The notes under the pieces were generated by a model that was given only the letters and a program-made list of their open reading frames with translations, did not search any database and was not told the origin of the DNA. A stretch of DNA of 8,282 nt, taken from assembly GCA_026993705.1 (NCBI GenBank), contig JALWSJ010000070.1:1-8282 (forward strand), given 5' to 3'. Positions 1 to 7,100 of the stretch are shown here, piece by piece. Position numbers and translations under genes: made by a program. Every line of letters begins with the position of its first letter. The stretch's first letter is position 1. The stretch comes from Flavobacteriales bacterium. Its GTDB lineage: Bacteria > Bacteroidota > Bacteroidia > Flavobacteriales_D > Parvicellaceae.

Positions 1-13
1 GTTTTATTTCCAT

Positions 14-253
14 TATACTTCTTCAAAATTATTTTCCATAGCTCCAGCTATGGAAAATAATTTTTCATTGTCTAAGAAAAATAAACTTCGTTTTCTTCTT
101 GTTCATTTTCGTCGCGTTAGGGATAGGAACGGCATCCTTTTGCCCTCCCTCCTTTTGGAGGGCAAAAGATATAGTGGATAGCCCGACCCTTTTTTCTAAA
201 ACAATGTTTAGCGATAGCGGTATATTGTTTTAGAAAAAAGGGGAACGCCCAAA
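14..253 (+). repeat. Structured intergenic element, copy 1 (leader plus core)
   Basis: This is a full copy of a multi-hairpin element that recurs in the window. In order it has TATACTTCTTCA (14-25); hairpin C with perfect 19-bp arms at 25-43 and 46-64; a leader starting TTCATTGTCTAAGAAA (64-79); the box GTTAGGGATAG (116-126); hairpin A with perfect 12-bp arms at 137-148 and 157-168; the box GGATAGCCCGA (176-186); hairpin B with perfect 19-bp arms at 187-205 and 224-242 around an 18-nt loop (206-223); and the end box GAACGCCCAAA (243-253). GGCATCC (131-137) can also pair with GGATAGCC (176-183), leaving one bulged A, so hairpin A probably sits on a longer stem. The element has no coding capacity. 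It could be a structured RNA, a non-autonomous mobile palindrome or both. The boundaries come only from comparison with the copies at 2426-2677 and 7781-7931. Confidence 0.85.
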
Positions 254-266
254 TCATTATAATTTA

Positions 267-282
267 GTTAAACATTGTTAAA
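267..282 (+). promoter_or_regulatory. Direct repeat, candidate operator for the OmpR-family regulator
   Basis: GTTAAA occurs at 267-272 and again at 277-282, a perfect 6-bp direct repeat with a 10-bp period. It lies 39 bp upstream of the kinase start codon. OmpR/PhoB-family regulators typically bind direct repeats of about 6 bp spaced one helical turn apart, and this operon encodes such a regulator, so autoregulation is a reasonable inference. The surroundings are AT-rich and such a repeat can arise by chance. I could not define a convincing -33/-7 promoter next to it. Confidence 0.35.
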
Positions 283-321
283 GAGTTTTAGTATATCGAG
301 AAAGCAAAGTAAATTCACAGG

Positions 322-1737
322 GTGTTAAAGAAAAACTCCATATTGATACTGACGGTTTTAAGTGCTATTGCTCTTATTGGATTGATTGCAATTCAGGCGT
401 TTTGGATAACTAGTACGGTGCATCAGCGTGAAAAACAATTGGATACGGCAATTAAAAAATCATTGATTTCTATCGTGCATCAGGCGAATAAGTTTGAAGC
501 TGTTAGTCGCTTAAACTCCAACAAACGGATGCACCAACTCTTTCATTCGTTAAACGAATTGAGTGCCATAAATAAAGGGCTGGACACGACTTCGGTTTTG
601 TTTAACGGGTTGAATATTATTGAGGGGCAGAATAAGATTATGGAGGAGATTGTGCATGAAATGTTTGCTCAAAATAGCTTTAAATCTGTTCCCGAAAGAA
701 TACCGAAACCAGTGTTGGATAGTATTATATACGTGGTGTTTCACAACAATGGATTGCCGGAGAATTATTACTACGGCGTTTTTGACAGAGGTAATAGATT
801 GGTGTATTCCAATGCTCCCGATAAAGAGAAAGAATTGCTGAGTGCTGTGTATAAGTTGAATCTTTTCCCTAATGAATACCGTACTTCGCCGGCGTATTTA
901 GCCTTTGTAGTTCCGCATCAACGAGCTTATGTCTTTAAGTCGCTGAGGAAATTATTGGTGTTATCTATTTTGTTTATTGTCATTATTATTGTAACTTTTT
1001 ATTATACCTTTAGCATCATTTACAGGCAAAAAAAGTTGTCGATTATCAAGAATGACTTTATTAATAATATGACGCACGAACTTAAAACCCCTATTGCGAC
1101 TATTTCTTTGGCGTGTGAGGCACTGAAAGATGAAGACTTGAGTAAAAGCAGAGAAACGAGAGATCGTTTTGTAACCATTATTGATGAGGAGAATAAACGT
1201 CTAGGCGGACTGGTGGAAAATGTCCTCCAAAGTGCCGTGTTGGATAGAGGCGAGCTCAAGCTGAAATTAGAAGATGTAAATCTAAATGATGTGATAGAAA
1301 GTGCCGTCAAAAATGTTAAAATTCAAGTTGAGAAAAAGGGCGGTGTTATTGAAGTACAAAACAATGCAAAAAACACAGTGATTTTAGCTGATAAAATACA
1401 TATTACCAACGTCATTTATAATTTGTTGGATAATGCAACTAAATATTCTAACGGTTCGCCTGATATTAAAGTGGTAATAAACGATATTCCAAATGGTATA
1501 GAAATAAAAGTAAAAGACAAAGGAATAGGCATAACTAAAGAAAATCAACGTAAGATTTTTGATAAATTGTATCGTGTTCCCACAGGAGATTTACACAATG
1601 TAAAAGGCTTTGGATTGGGGTTGAGTTATGTGAAAGCTATAATAGAGAAACATAAAGGACGAATTTTAGTAAACAGCACTCCCGGAAAAGGCACAGTGTT
1701 TACTATACAATTACCTCTAAAACCTAATGAGATATGA
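322..1737 (+). CDS. rprX: Sensor histidine kinase, RprX-like
   Basis: This is a membrane-bound sensor kinase of 471 residues that would autophosphorylate and pass phosphate to the regulator encoded directly after it. Transmembrane helix 1 is at about residues 7-29 and helix 2 at about 210-233, enclosing a periplasmic sensor region of about 180 residues that I cannot assign to a named domain. The cytoplasmic part has the H-box NNMTHELKTP with phosphoacceptor His252, the N-box NLLDNATKYS (367-376), the G1 box DKGIGI (399-404), the F-box KIFDKLYR (411-418) and the G2 box GFGLGLSYV (429-437), so it looks catalytically intact. G1 has Lys400 where Asn is usual. Translation starts at GTG: an in-frame TAA at 310-312 closes the frame upstream and no ATG precedes helix 1. 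The stop overlaps the next start (ATGA). The RprX assignment rests on domain layout and on the very RprY-like partner; the kinase alone would only be called a generic Bacteroidota sensor. Confidence 0.9.
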   Translation: MLKKNSILILTVLSAIALIGLIAIQAFWITSTVHQREKQLDTAIKKSLISIVHQANKFEAVSRLNSNKRMHQLFHSLNELSAINKGLDTTSVLFNGLNIIEGQNKIMEEIVHEMFAQNSFKSVPERIPKPVLDSIIYVVFHNNGLPENYYYGVFDRGNRLVYSNAPDKEKELLSAVYKLNLFPNEYRTSPAYLAFVVPHQRAYVFKSLRKLLVLSILFIVIIIVTFYYTFSIIYRQKKLSIIKNDFINNMTHELKTPIATISLACEALKDEDLSKSRETRDRFVTIIDEENKRLGGLVENVLQSAVLDRGELKLKLEDVNLNDVIESAVKNVKIQVEKKGGVIEVQNNAKNTVILADKIHITNVIYNLLDNATKYSNGSPDIKVVINDIPNGIEIKVKDKGIGITKENQRKIFDKLYRVPTGDLHNVKGFGLGLSYVKAIIEKHKGRILVNSTPGKGTVFTIQLPLKPNEI

Positions 1738-2423
1738 GTAAAAAAAATAGAATACTTTTAGTAGAAGACGACCCGAATTTAGGAATGTTACTTTCTGAGT
1801 TTTTAAAAGCCAAAGGGTACGAATGTACACTAAAAACCGATGGTCAAGAAGGGTACGAAACCTTTGTGAAAGGAAATTTTGACTTTCTTATTTTAGACGT
1901 AATGATGCCCGTTAAAGATGGGTTTACTTTAGCAAAAGAAATACGCGAAATAGACAAGGAAATACCTATACTTTTTCTTACCGCAAAAGCACTCAAAGAA
2001 GACACACTCAAAGGATTTAATGTCGGAGCAGACGATTATATGACTAAGCCTTTTAGTATGGATGAACTCTTGGCAAGAATCAATGCTATTTTACGAAGAG
2101 TAAGCAAAGACGATGCCGATAATGGAATTTACACCGTAGGTGATTTTATCTTTGATTACAATACCCGAAAGTTGAAATACCAAGACGAAGAAATAAAATT
2201 AACCACCAAGGAAAATGAATTATTGAGATTATTGGTGAAAAATAAAAATGGAGTCTTAGAGCGAAACGCAGCACTAAAAGCTGTATGGGGTGACGATAAT
2301 TATTTTAACGGCAGAAGTATGGATGTATATATCGCCAAACTAAGAAAATACCTGAAAAAAGACGGTAAAATAGAAATAGTAAATGTTCACGGCAAAGGAT
2401 TTAAGTTATTGGTAAAAGCGTAG
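1734..2423 (+). CDS. rprY: Response regulator, OmpR/PhoB family, RprY-like
   Basis: This is a DNA-binding response regulator of 229 residues. The receiver domain (about 6-120) has the acidic pocket Glu11-Asp12-Asp13, phosphoacceptor Asp55 in LILDVMMP, Thr83 and Lys105 in TKPF. A winged-helix effector domain (about 130-227) ends in the usual VNVHGKGFKL hairpin. Stretches such as NLGMLL, FLTAKALKED and GADDYMTKPFSMDEL resemble RprY of Bacteroides as I remember it, which is why I give the symbol. RprY has been linked to stress and envelope-related gene control in other Bacteroidota; the targets here are unknown. The start overlaps the kinase stop by 4 nt (ATGA), implying translational coupling. 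The hairpin-rich repeat copy 2 begins almost immediately after the stop codon. Confidence 0.93.
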   Translation: MSKKNRILLVEDDPNLGMLLSEFLKAKGYECTLKTDGQEGYETFVKGNFDFLILDVMMPVKDGFTLAKEIREIDKEIPILFLTAKALKEDTLKGFNVGADDYMTKPFSMDELLARINAILRRVSKDDADNGIYTVGDFIFDYNTRKLKYQDEEIKLTTKENELLRLLVKNKNGVLERNAALKAVWGDDNYFNGRSMDVYIAKLRKYLKKDGKIEIVNVHGKGFKLLVKA

Positions 2424-2425
2424 GA

Positions 2426-2677
2426 TTTGGGCGTTCCCCATTTTTGCAAAAGATACATATCGCTCTCGCGAAACGTATCTTTTGCAAAAATGGGTCGGGC
2501 TATCACTACTCACTCTTTTTGCCCTCAAAAGGAGGAGGGCAAAAAGGAGTTCAAACACGCCGTTCTATCCCTAATGCGAGTGAAATTGGCGAATAGAAAG
2601 TGAATTTTTGGTTTCTTAGACGATGAATAAAAATTTTGCATAGCACCAGCTATGGAAAATTTTTATGAAGAAGTATA
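2426..2677 (-). repeat. Structured intergenic element, copy 2 (leader plus core)
   Basis: This is a full copy in reverse orientation. Read on the - strand it has TATACTTCTTCA (2677-2666); hairpin C (arms 2627-2644 and 2649-2666, 18 bp with one mismatch); the leader starting TTCATCGTCTAAGAAA (2627-2612); the box ATTAGGGATAG (2575-2565); hairpin A (perfect 12-bp arms 2515-2526 and 2535-2546); the box GATAGCCCGA; hairpin B (perfect 20-bp arms 2437-2456 and 2475-2494, 18-nt loop 2457-2474); and GAACGCCCAAA ending at 2426. Its core is closest to copy 3, with exact shared runs of roughly 33 nt and 28 nt on either side of hairpin A. Its leader and hairpin C match copy 1. The last 16 bases (2424-2439) match 240-255 of copy 1 exactly. 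It starts 2 bp after the rprY stop codon. Confidence 0.85.
2437..2494. terminator. Hairpin B of copy 2, possible 3' end of the rprXY transcript
   Basis: Perfect 20-bp arms (2437-2456 and 2475-2494) enclose an 18-nt loop, starting 13 bp after the rprY stop codon. A stem this long and close to the stop would be expected to block exonucleases or help end transcription. There is no clean U-tract after the right arm, so it is not a textbook intrinsic terminator. The role is inferred from position only; the hairpin is part of the repeat element described separately. Confidence 0.3.
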
Positions 2678-2698
2678 AGGAGTCAAAAAACGCTTTAT

Positions 2699-2724
2699 AT
2701 CGTCTATCTTACTCGTGTTAGGGG
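2699..2724 (+). repeat. Truncated leader fragment of the intergenic element
   Basis: ATCGTCTA followed shortly by CTCGTGTTAGGGG resembles the two ends of the element leader (ATCGTCTAAG and CTCGCATTAGGGAT in copy 2), with most of the 52-nt interval missing. It lies just beyond the outer end of copy 2 and points towards the opposite-facing leader copy at 2833-2892. The match is short and imperfect, so this is a tentative fragment. Confidence 0.4.
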
Positions 2725-2730
2725 TACTCC

Positions 2731-2797
2731 AACTAACGTAAAAATAAAACACTGATAATCAAGTAATTATAAAATAGCTGATATTTTTACGTTAGTT
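2731..2797. repeat. Perfect 16-bp inverted repeat
   Basis: AACTAACGTAAAAATA (2731-2746) is the exact reverse complement of 2782-2797, separated by 35 nt of AT-rich sequence. The pair sits between two convergent TTAGGG boxes, GTTAGGGG at 2717-2724 and CCCTAAC at 2834-2840. It could be the centre of a small palindromic element, a protein-binding site or a long-loop hairpin. The arms are unrelated to hairpins A, B and C of the main element. No coding capacity is seen. Confidence 0.7.
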
Positions 2798-2832
2798 CAA
2801 AAACTCAACTGTTTATCACAGTCGCTTAATAA

Positions 2833-2892
2833 TCCCTAACGTGTGTAAAAAGAGCGATAAGAAAATAAGTTTTAGTTTCTTTACACGATGAA
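2833..2892 (-). repeat. Stand-alone leader copy of the intergenic element
   Basis: On the - strand this runs from TTCATCGTGTAAAGAAAC (2892-2875) to GTTAGGGAT (2840-2832). The distance from TTCAT to GTTAGGG is exactly 52 nt, as in copies 1 and 2, although the middle sequence differs. No core follows: the boxes GATAGCCCGA and GAACGCCC and hairpins A and B are absent. GTGTAAA (2843-2849) can pair with TTTACAC (2880-2886). Beyond its outer end, CATTTAT (2893-2899) can pair with ATAAATG (2925-2931), which includes the start codon of the downstream kinase and occupies the place of hairpin C in the full copies. Confidence 0.65.
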
Positions 2893-2928
2893 CATTTATT
2901 TTCAAAAGAAAAAACAAAAAAAACATAA

Positions 2929-3966
2929 ATGAAAATACAAACCCCTTTTCGTTTTTCGCTTATTACAGCGTTATTAATCAGTGTGCTTTCTAGTGTCTGT
3001 TTTATGCTGATACAGGTTTTATTTGAAGAAACCATACAATGGAAACAAGTGTTGTTATTGGAAGGAGTGATGTTGCTATGTACGTTCGTAGTTGTGTATT
3101 CTTTATTGGAAACATTAATTACTTCAAAAATTCGATTAATTTACAGAATTATACATTCTAACGACCTTGCAAAAAAGCAGACAAAAATCAATATGCGGGA
3201 AGATGTGTTGGGAGAAACCGAACGAGAAGTGATGAAGTGGGGGGTTCAGAAAAAAGAAGAAATAGAAAAACTGAAAGAACAGGAGGCGTTTAGGCGAGAG
3301 TTCTTAGGTAATTTAGCCCACGAATTAAAAACGCCAATCTTTAGCATTCAAGGTTATATCCTGACTTTGCTCGAAGGAGGTTTAGAAGACGAAAAGATGA
3401 ATCGTATCTTTCTGGAGCGAGCTAATAAAGGCGTGGACAGAATAACTAAAGTGGTCGAAGATTTAGATTTAATTACAAAAATAGAGTCAGGGAGAATACC
3501 GTTGAACATTCAAAAAACAAATATTGTAAAATTGGCACAAGACGTATTGGATAGTTTTGAGATAAAAGCCCATAAACACAATGTAACCCTTAAGTTAGAA
3601 AAGGAAAACAATGAAATGTTTGTACAATGTGATAAAGACAAAATAGAACAAGTACTGATAAACTTAATCAATAATTCCATAAATTATGGAGTTGAAAATG
3701 GTACAACCACCATTCGCTTATTCAATGCGGAAGATCATATCATGATAGAAGTAGCCGATAACGGAATAGGAATAGCAGAAATCGATCAAAAACGCTTGTT
3801 TGAGCGGTTTTACCGTGTAGATAAAAGCAGAGCTCGGCACGAAGGCGGAACAGGGTTAGGTTTGTCGATAGTGAAACACATTGTAGAAGCACATAGCTCA
3901 ACCATAAATGTGCGGAGCACTCCCAAAAAAGGTTCGGTTTTTTATTTTTCCCTAAAAAAAGGTTAA
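2929..3966 (+). CDS. Orphan sensor histidine kinase, PhoR-like layout
   Basis: This is a 345-residue membrane sensor kinase. Two transmembrane helices at about 9-32 and 41-62 leave only a periplasmic turn of some eight residues, so it probably senses within the membrane or through a partner protein. A short charged linker, likely coiled coil (about 63-120), leads to the H-box GNLAHELKTP with His131, the N-box NLINNSINYG (245-254), the G1 box DNGIGI (277-282), the F-box LFERFYR (290-296) and the G2 box GGTGLGLSIV (306-315), so all catalytic motifs are present. The size and layout match the short PhoR-like kinases common in Bacteroidota, which usually sit beside a PhoB-like regulator. Here none adjoins: upstream is 505 bp of repeats and downstream is the adhesin gene. 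The ATG is the first in frame after an A-rich stretch; no clear ribosome binding site is seen. The input signal is unknown. Confidence 0.92.
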   Translation: MKIQTPFRFSLITALLISVLSSVCFMLIQVLFEETIQWKQVLLLEGVMLLCTFVVVYSLLETLITSKIRLIYRIIHSNDLAKKQTKINMREDVLGETEREVMKWGVQKKEEIEKLKEQEAFRREFLGNLAHELKTPIFSIQGYILTLLEGGLEDEKMNRIFLERANKGVDRITKVVEDLDLITKIESGRIPLNIQKTNIVKLAQDVLDSFEIKAHKHNVTLKLEKENNEMFVQCDKDKIEQVLINLINNSINYGVENGTTTIRLFNAEDHIMIEVADNGIGIAEIDQKRLFERFYRVDKSRARHEGGTGLGLSIVKHIVEAHSSTINVRSTPKKGSVFYFSLKKG

Positions 3967-3982
3967 ACAGCTTGTTTTTTAG
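3952..3982 (+). terminator. Weak candidate terminator after the orphan kinase
   Basis: CTAAAAAA (3952-3959) can pair with TTTTTTAG (3975-3982) around the kinase stop codon, and a smaller AAACA/TGTTT pairing lies inside (3965-3969, 3973-3977). The right arm doubles as a T-tract. The stem is almost entirely A:T, so it is a marginal call. Confidence 0.25.
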
Positions 3983-4065
3983 TTTAATATCAATACTTTT
4001 TTGTGTTAAAGGCATCCTTCTGCTAAATGAATACGTCATAAATCTAGTATCTTAATTCTAAACAA

Positions 4066-4097
4066 GTTGGGTAGATAAAAAAAATATATTATCTTCA
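4066..4097 (+). promoter_or_regulatory. Candidate Bacteroidota-type promoter of the adhesin gene
   Basis: GTTG (4066-4069) and TATCTTCA (4090-4097), separated by 20 bp, fit the Bacteroidota pattern TTTG, 19-21 bp, TAnnTTTG, with mismatches at one base of the first box and the last two bases of the second. A start site about 7 bp on would give a leader of roughly 16 nt before the ATG at 4120. No other candidate in the 153-bp gap looked better. The match is imperfect in AT-rich DNA. Confidence 0.4.
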
Positions 4098-4119
4098 CCA
4101 ATTAATTACTTATAGACCT

Positions 4120-7100
4120 ATGAAAAGATTTATTTTTGTTTTTATATTATTGTTGGTTACTTACTGTGCGAATGCACAGCCTTATAATTTTATTCAAAAG
4201 ACTGTTGATGCTAATAGAGAAGCATATGATATAATGGGGGCTAGTGTAGTGGTGAGAGGGGATTTTGCAGCCGTAGGTGAACCTAATGATAAGCAGGATT
4301 TAAACGAGCTTTTTCCTCTTGATTCTGCCGGTTCAGTTCATCTATATCGTAGAAACCCTGATGCTTCTTGGAGTCATATTCAAAAAATAACACCATCTGA
4401 TCGGGGAATGGGAGATAAGTTCGGTATCTCTATCGCAATGGAAGGTGCTCAACTTTTTGTGGGGGCTTATGGTCAAATGTTAGATGAAAATGGAGTGAAC
4501 CCTTTGCCTTCTTCAGGAGCTGTATATGTTTATGAGTATATTTCTGGTGTTTGGACTTTTAGGCAAAAAATAGTTGCGTATGATAGAGATGGAGGGGAAA
4601 TGTTTGGATTGAGTATTGCGGTTAACAATGGTGAATTAATTGTAGGTGCTCCTTATGAGGAAAAAGATGAAAATGGTGTAATTGGAGTAGCTTCGGGAGC
4701 TGTTTATGTATATCAGAAGGACAATATGGGAAATTGGAACTTCGTACAAAAAATAGTTGCTTTTGATAAATATAGTGGTGATTATTATGGATCTTCAGTC
4801 TCAAAAGATGGGAATGTGCTTGCTATTGGGTCTTTTAAAAATGATTTAGGAGGTGGTGTTCCAAATGGAGGAGCTGTTTACATATATGAAAAGGTTGCCA
4901 ATATTTGGGTCTTTAAAAGTAAAATAACGGGAAGTGATATTGTATCATCAGATTTATTTGGTTATTCTGTTTCAGTAGATGGTAATTTCGTTGTTGTGGG
5001 TGCGAATAGAAAAGATGTAGGAATACAATGGATGGGGAAGGTCTATGTCTTTAAAAAAAATGGAGCGGGTAATTGGGTACAGACTCAGATGATATCTTCC
5101 CCCTCAGGATCATTATCTATAGGTGCTTTTGGTACTTCGATTAAGGCCACAAACGGAGATGTTTTTATCGGATCTCCAGCTGAATCTACTGGGATATTTC
5201 CCCCTGTATATGGTTTTGGAGCAGTATTTATGTATAATAGAGATGGGTTAGGTGTTTATCAATATTCAAATGAGCTTACTGCACCAAATCTTAATCAGTC
5301 AAGTTTTTTTGGGTTTTCTTTAGATGTGGATAATAGTAAGCTTTTTGTTGGAGCTATTGGTGAGGCTCTCGATGAAAATGATCAACCTCCTGCATTAGAT
5401 TCAGCTGGAGCCTTCTATATTTTTGAGCAATGTGTTCAATCTTCGATACCTTCTATTACTTCCGTTTCTGGGAACTTGTCCATTTGTCAAGGGGATTCGG
5501 TGCAGTTGGTAATTTCAACGGCTGATACGTTGAATAGTGCTCGAGAGTGGTTTTGGTACACAGGAGGATATCCAGGTGGTACATTAGTAGATTCTACCGA
5601 TACGGTTTGGGTAAAGCCCAATATGACAACAACGTATAGCGTCGTCGGTGAAGGGTATTGTGTTACGCCTGGCACTTCGGATAGTATAGGGACAGTAACA
5701 GTCAATATTTTACCTTCTCCTAATATAAATATTAATGCTTCTCCAAACGATACGGTTTGTTTGGGGCAAAGTGTAATTTTAACGGCTAGTGGTGCTTCTA
5801 CTTATGTATGGGATAATGGTGTGAGTAATGGAGTCTCCTTTATGCCTTCAGCAACCAATACTTATAAAGTAGTTGGAACAAGTTCAGCCGGTTGTAAAGA
5901 TAGTACTACCATTCAAGTTGTTGTCAATCCTGTGCCGACTGTGGGGATAAATTACACGGGAAGTACAACCATTTGCTCGGGAACGTTAATAACCTTGTCG
6001 GGTACAGGAGCAGTTTCCTATACATGGGATAATGGTGTTAGTGATGGAGTTGCTTTTGCTCCGAATGCTACGACAACTTATACCGTTACAGGAGTTAACG
6101 CACAAGGATGTTCAGATACACAATCTATGACAATTAATGTTGTTCCGGGTCCAACGGTAACGGCGTCAGCAGGATTAACAACGGTTTGTGAAGGTACACC
6201 GGTAACTATAAGTGCTACGGGAGGGGATACGTATGTTTGGAATAATGGACTTGGAGCCGGTGCAACGCATACTGTAACACCTTCGGTAACGACAGAATAT
6301 ATTGTAATCGGTACGCAAACAGCAACAGGATGTACGGATGCTGATACCGTTACAATTACAGTAAACCCATTGCCAAATGTTGTTGCCAATGCTTCGCCTA
6401 ATGATTCTATTTGTTTAGGAGATAACTTGACGCTTGCCGGAAGTGGTGCGGCTACTTATACTTGGAATAATGGAGTAGTAGATGGGGTTACCTTTACGCC
6501 ATCCCTTGGAGCTGTTGATTATATCGTTACGGGTACAGATTTGAATAACTGTGTAAATAAAGATACAATTACCATTTTGGTTACTCAACCACCAACGGTT
6601 GGGGTAAACGCTTCGGCAACAACCATTTGTTCGGGGCAAGATGTCATCTTAAGTGGAACGGGAGCTTCGACTTATGTTTGGGATAACGGAGTGATTGACG
6701 GTCAGCCTTTTCAACCAACAGTGACGACTACTTATACTGTCGTAGGTACAGATGCTTATGGGTGTACAGGAACAGCCGTTCAACAGATAACGGTTAATCC
6801 TTCACCTTTAGTTTCGGCTATTTCTTCTGCAGGAGGAGCGACTTTATGCGAAGGCGATACGCTTACTTTAACAGCTACAGGAAATGCTCAAACCTATATT
6901 TGGGATAACGGAATAATAGATGGACAACCTTTTGTGCCAACAGTAGGAACGCATTTATATAAGGTAACGGCAATAAGTGCAAACTTATGTCAAGATTCTG
7001 CTTTTGTGAGTGTTGTTGTAAATCCTCAGGATGACGCTACTATTACACCTGTTGGTTCTATTTGTGGTAATGTGCCGGCTTTTAATTTGCAAGCTGTAAC

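Noticed and set aside
14..253. The repeats as a CRISPR array
   Set aside because: Copies are about 135-250 bp, separated by kilobases, in both orientations, with no short regularly spaced repeats and no cas genes.
620..841. An alternative + strand frame inside the kinase periplasmic region
   Set aside because: It overlaps the intact kinase frame, which has clear function on both sides; no frameshift is needed.
14..2677. A composite transposon carrying the two-component operon
   Set aside because: No transposase gene, no target-site duplication that I can see, and the operon looks like a normal chromosomal RprXY-type pair.
2826..3035. A small - strand gene upstream of and overlapping the orphan kinase
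   Set aside because: It lies across the leader repeat and the start of a well-supported kinase gene, and its translation shows no domain or sensible composition.
6078..6389. An antisense coding frame within the Ig repeats
   Set aside because: It is open because the Val/Thr-rich repeats give few stops on the other strand; no start signal or domain supports it.
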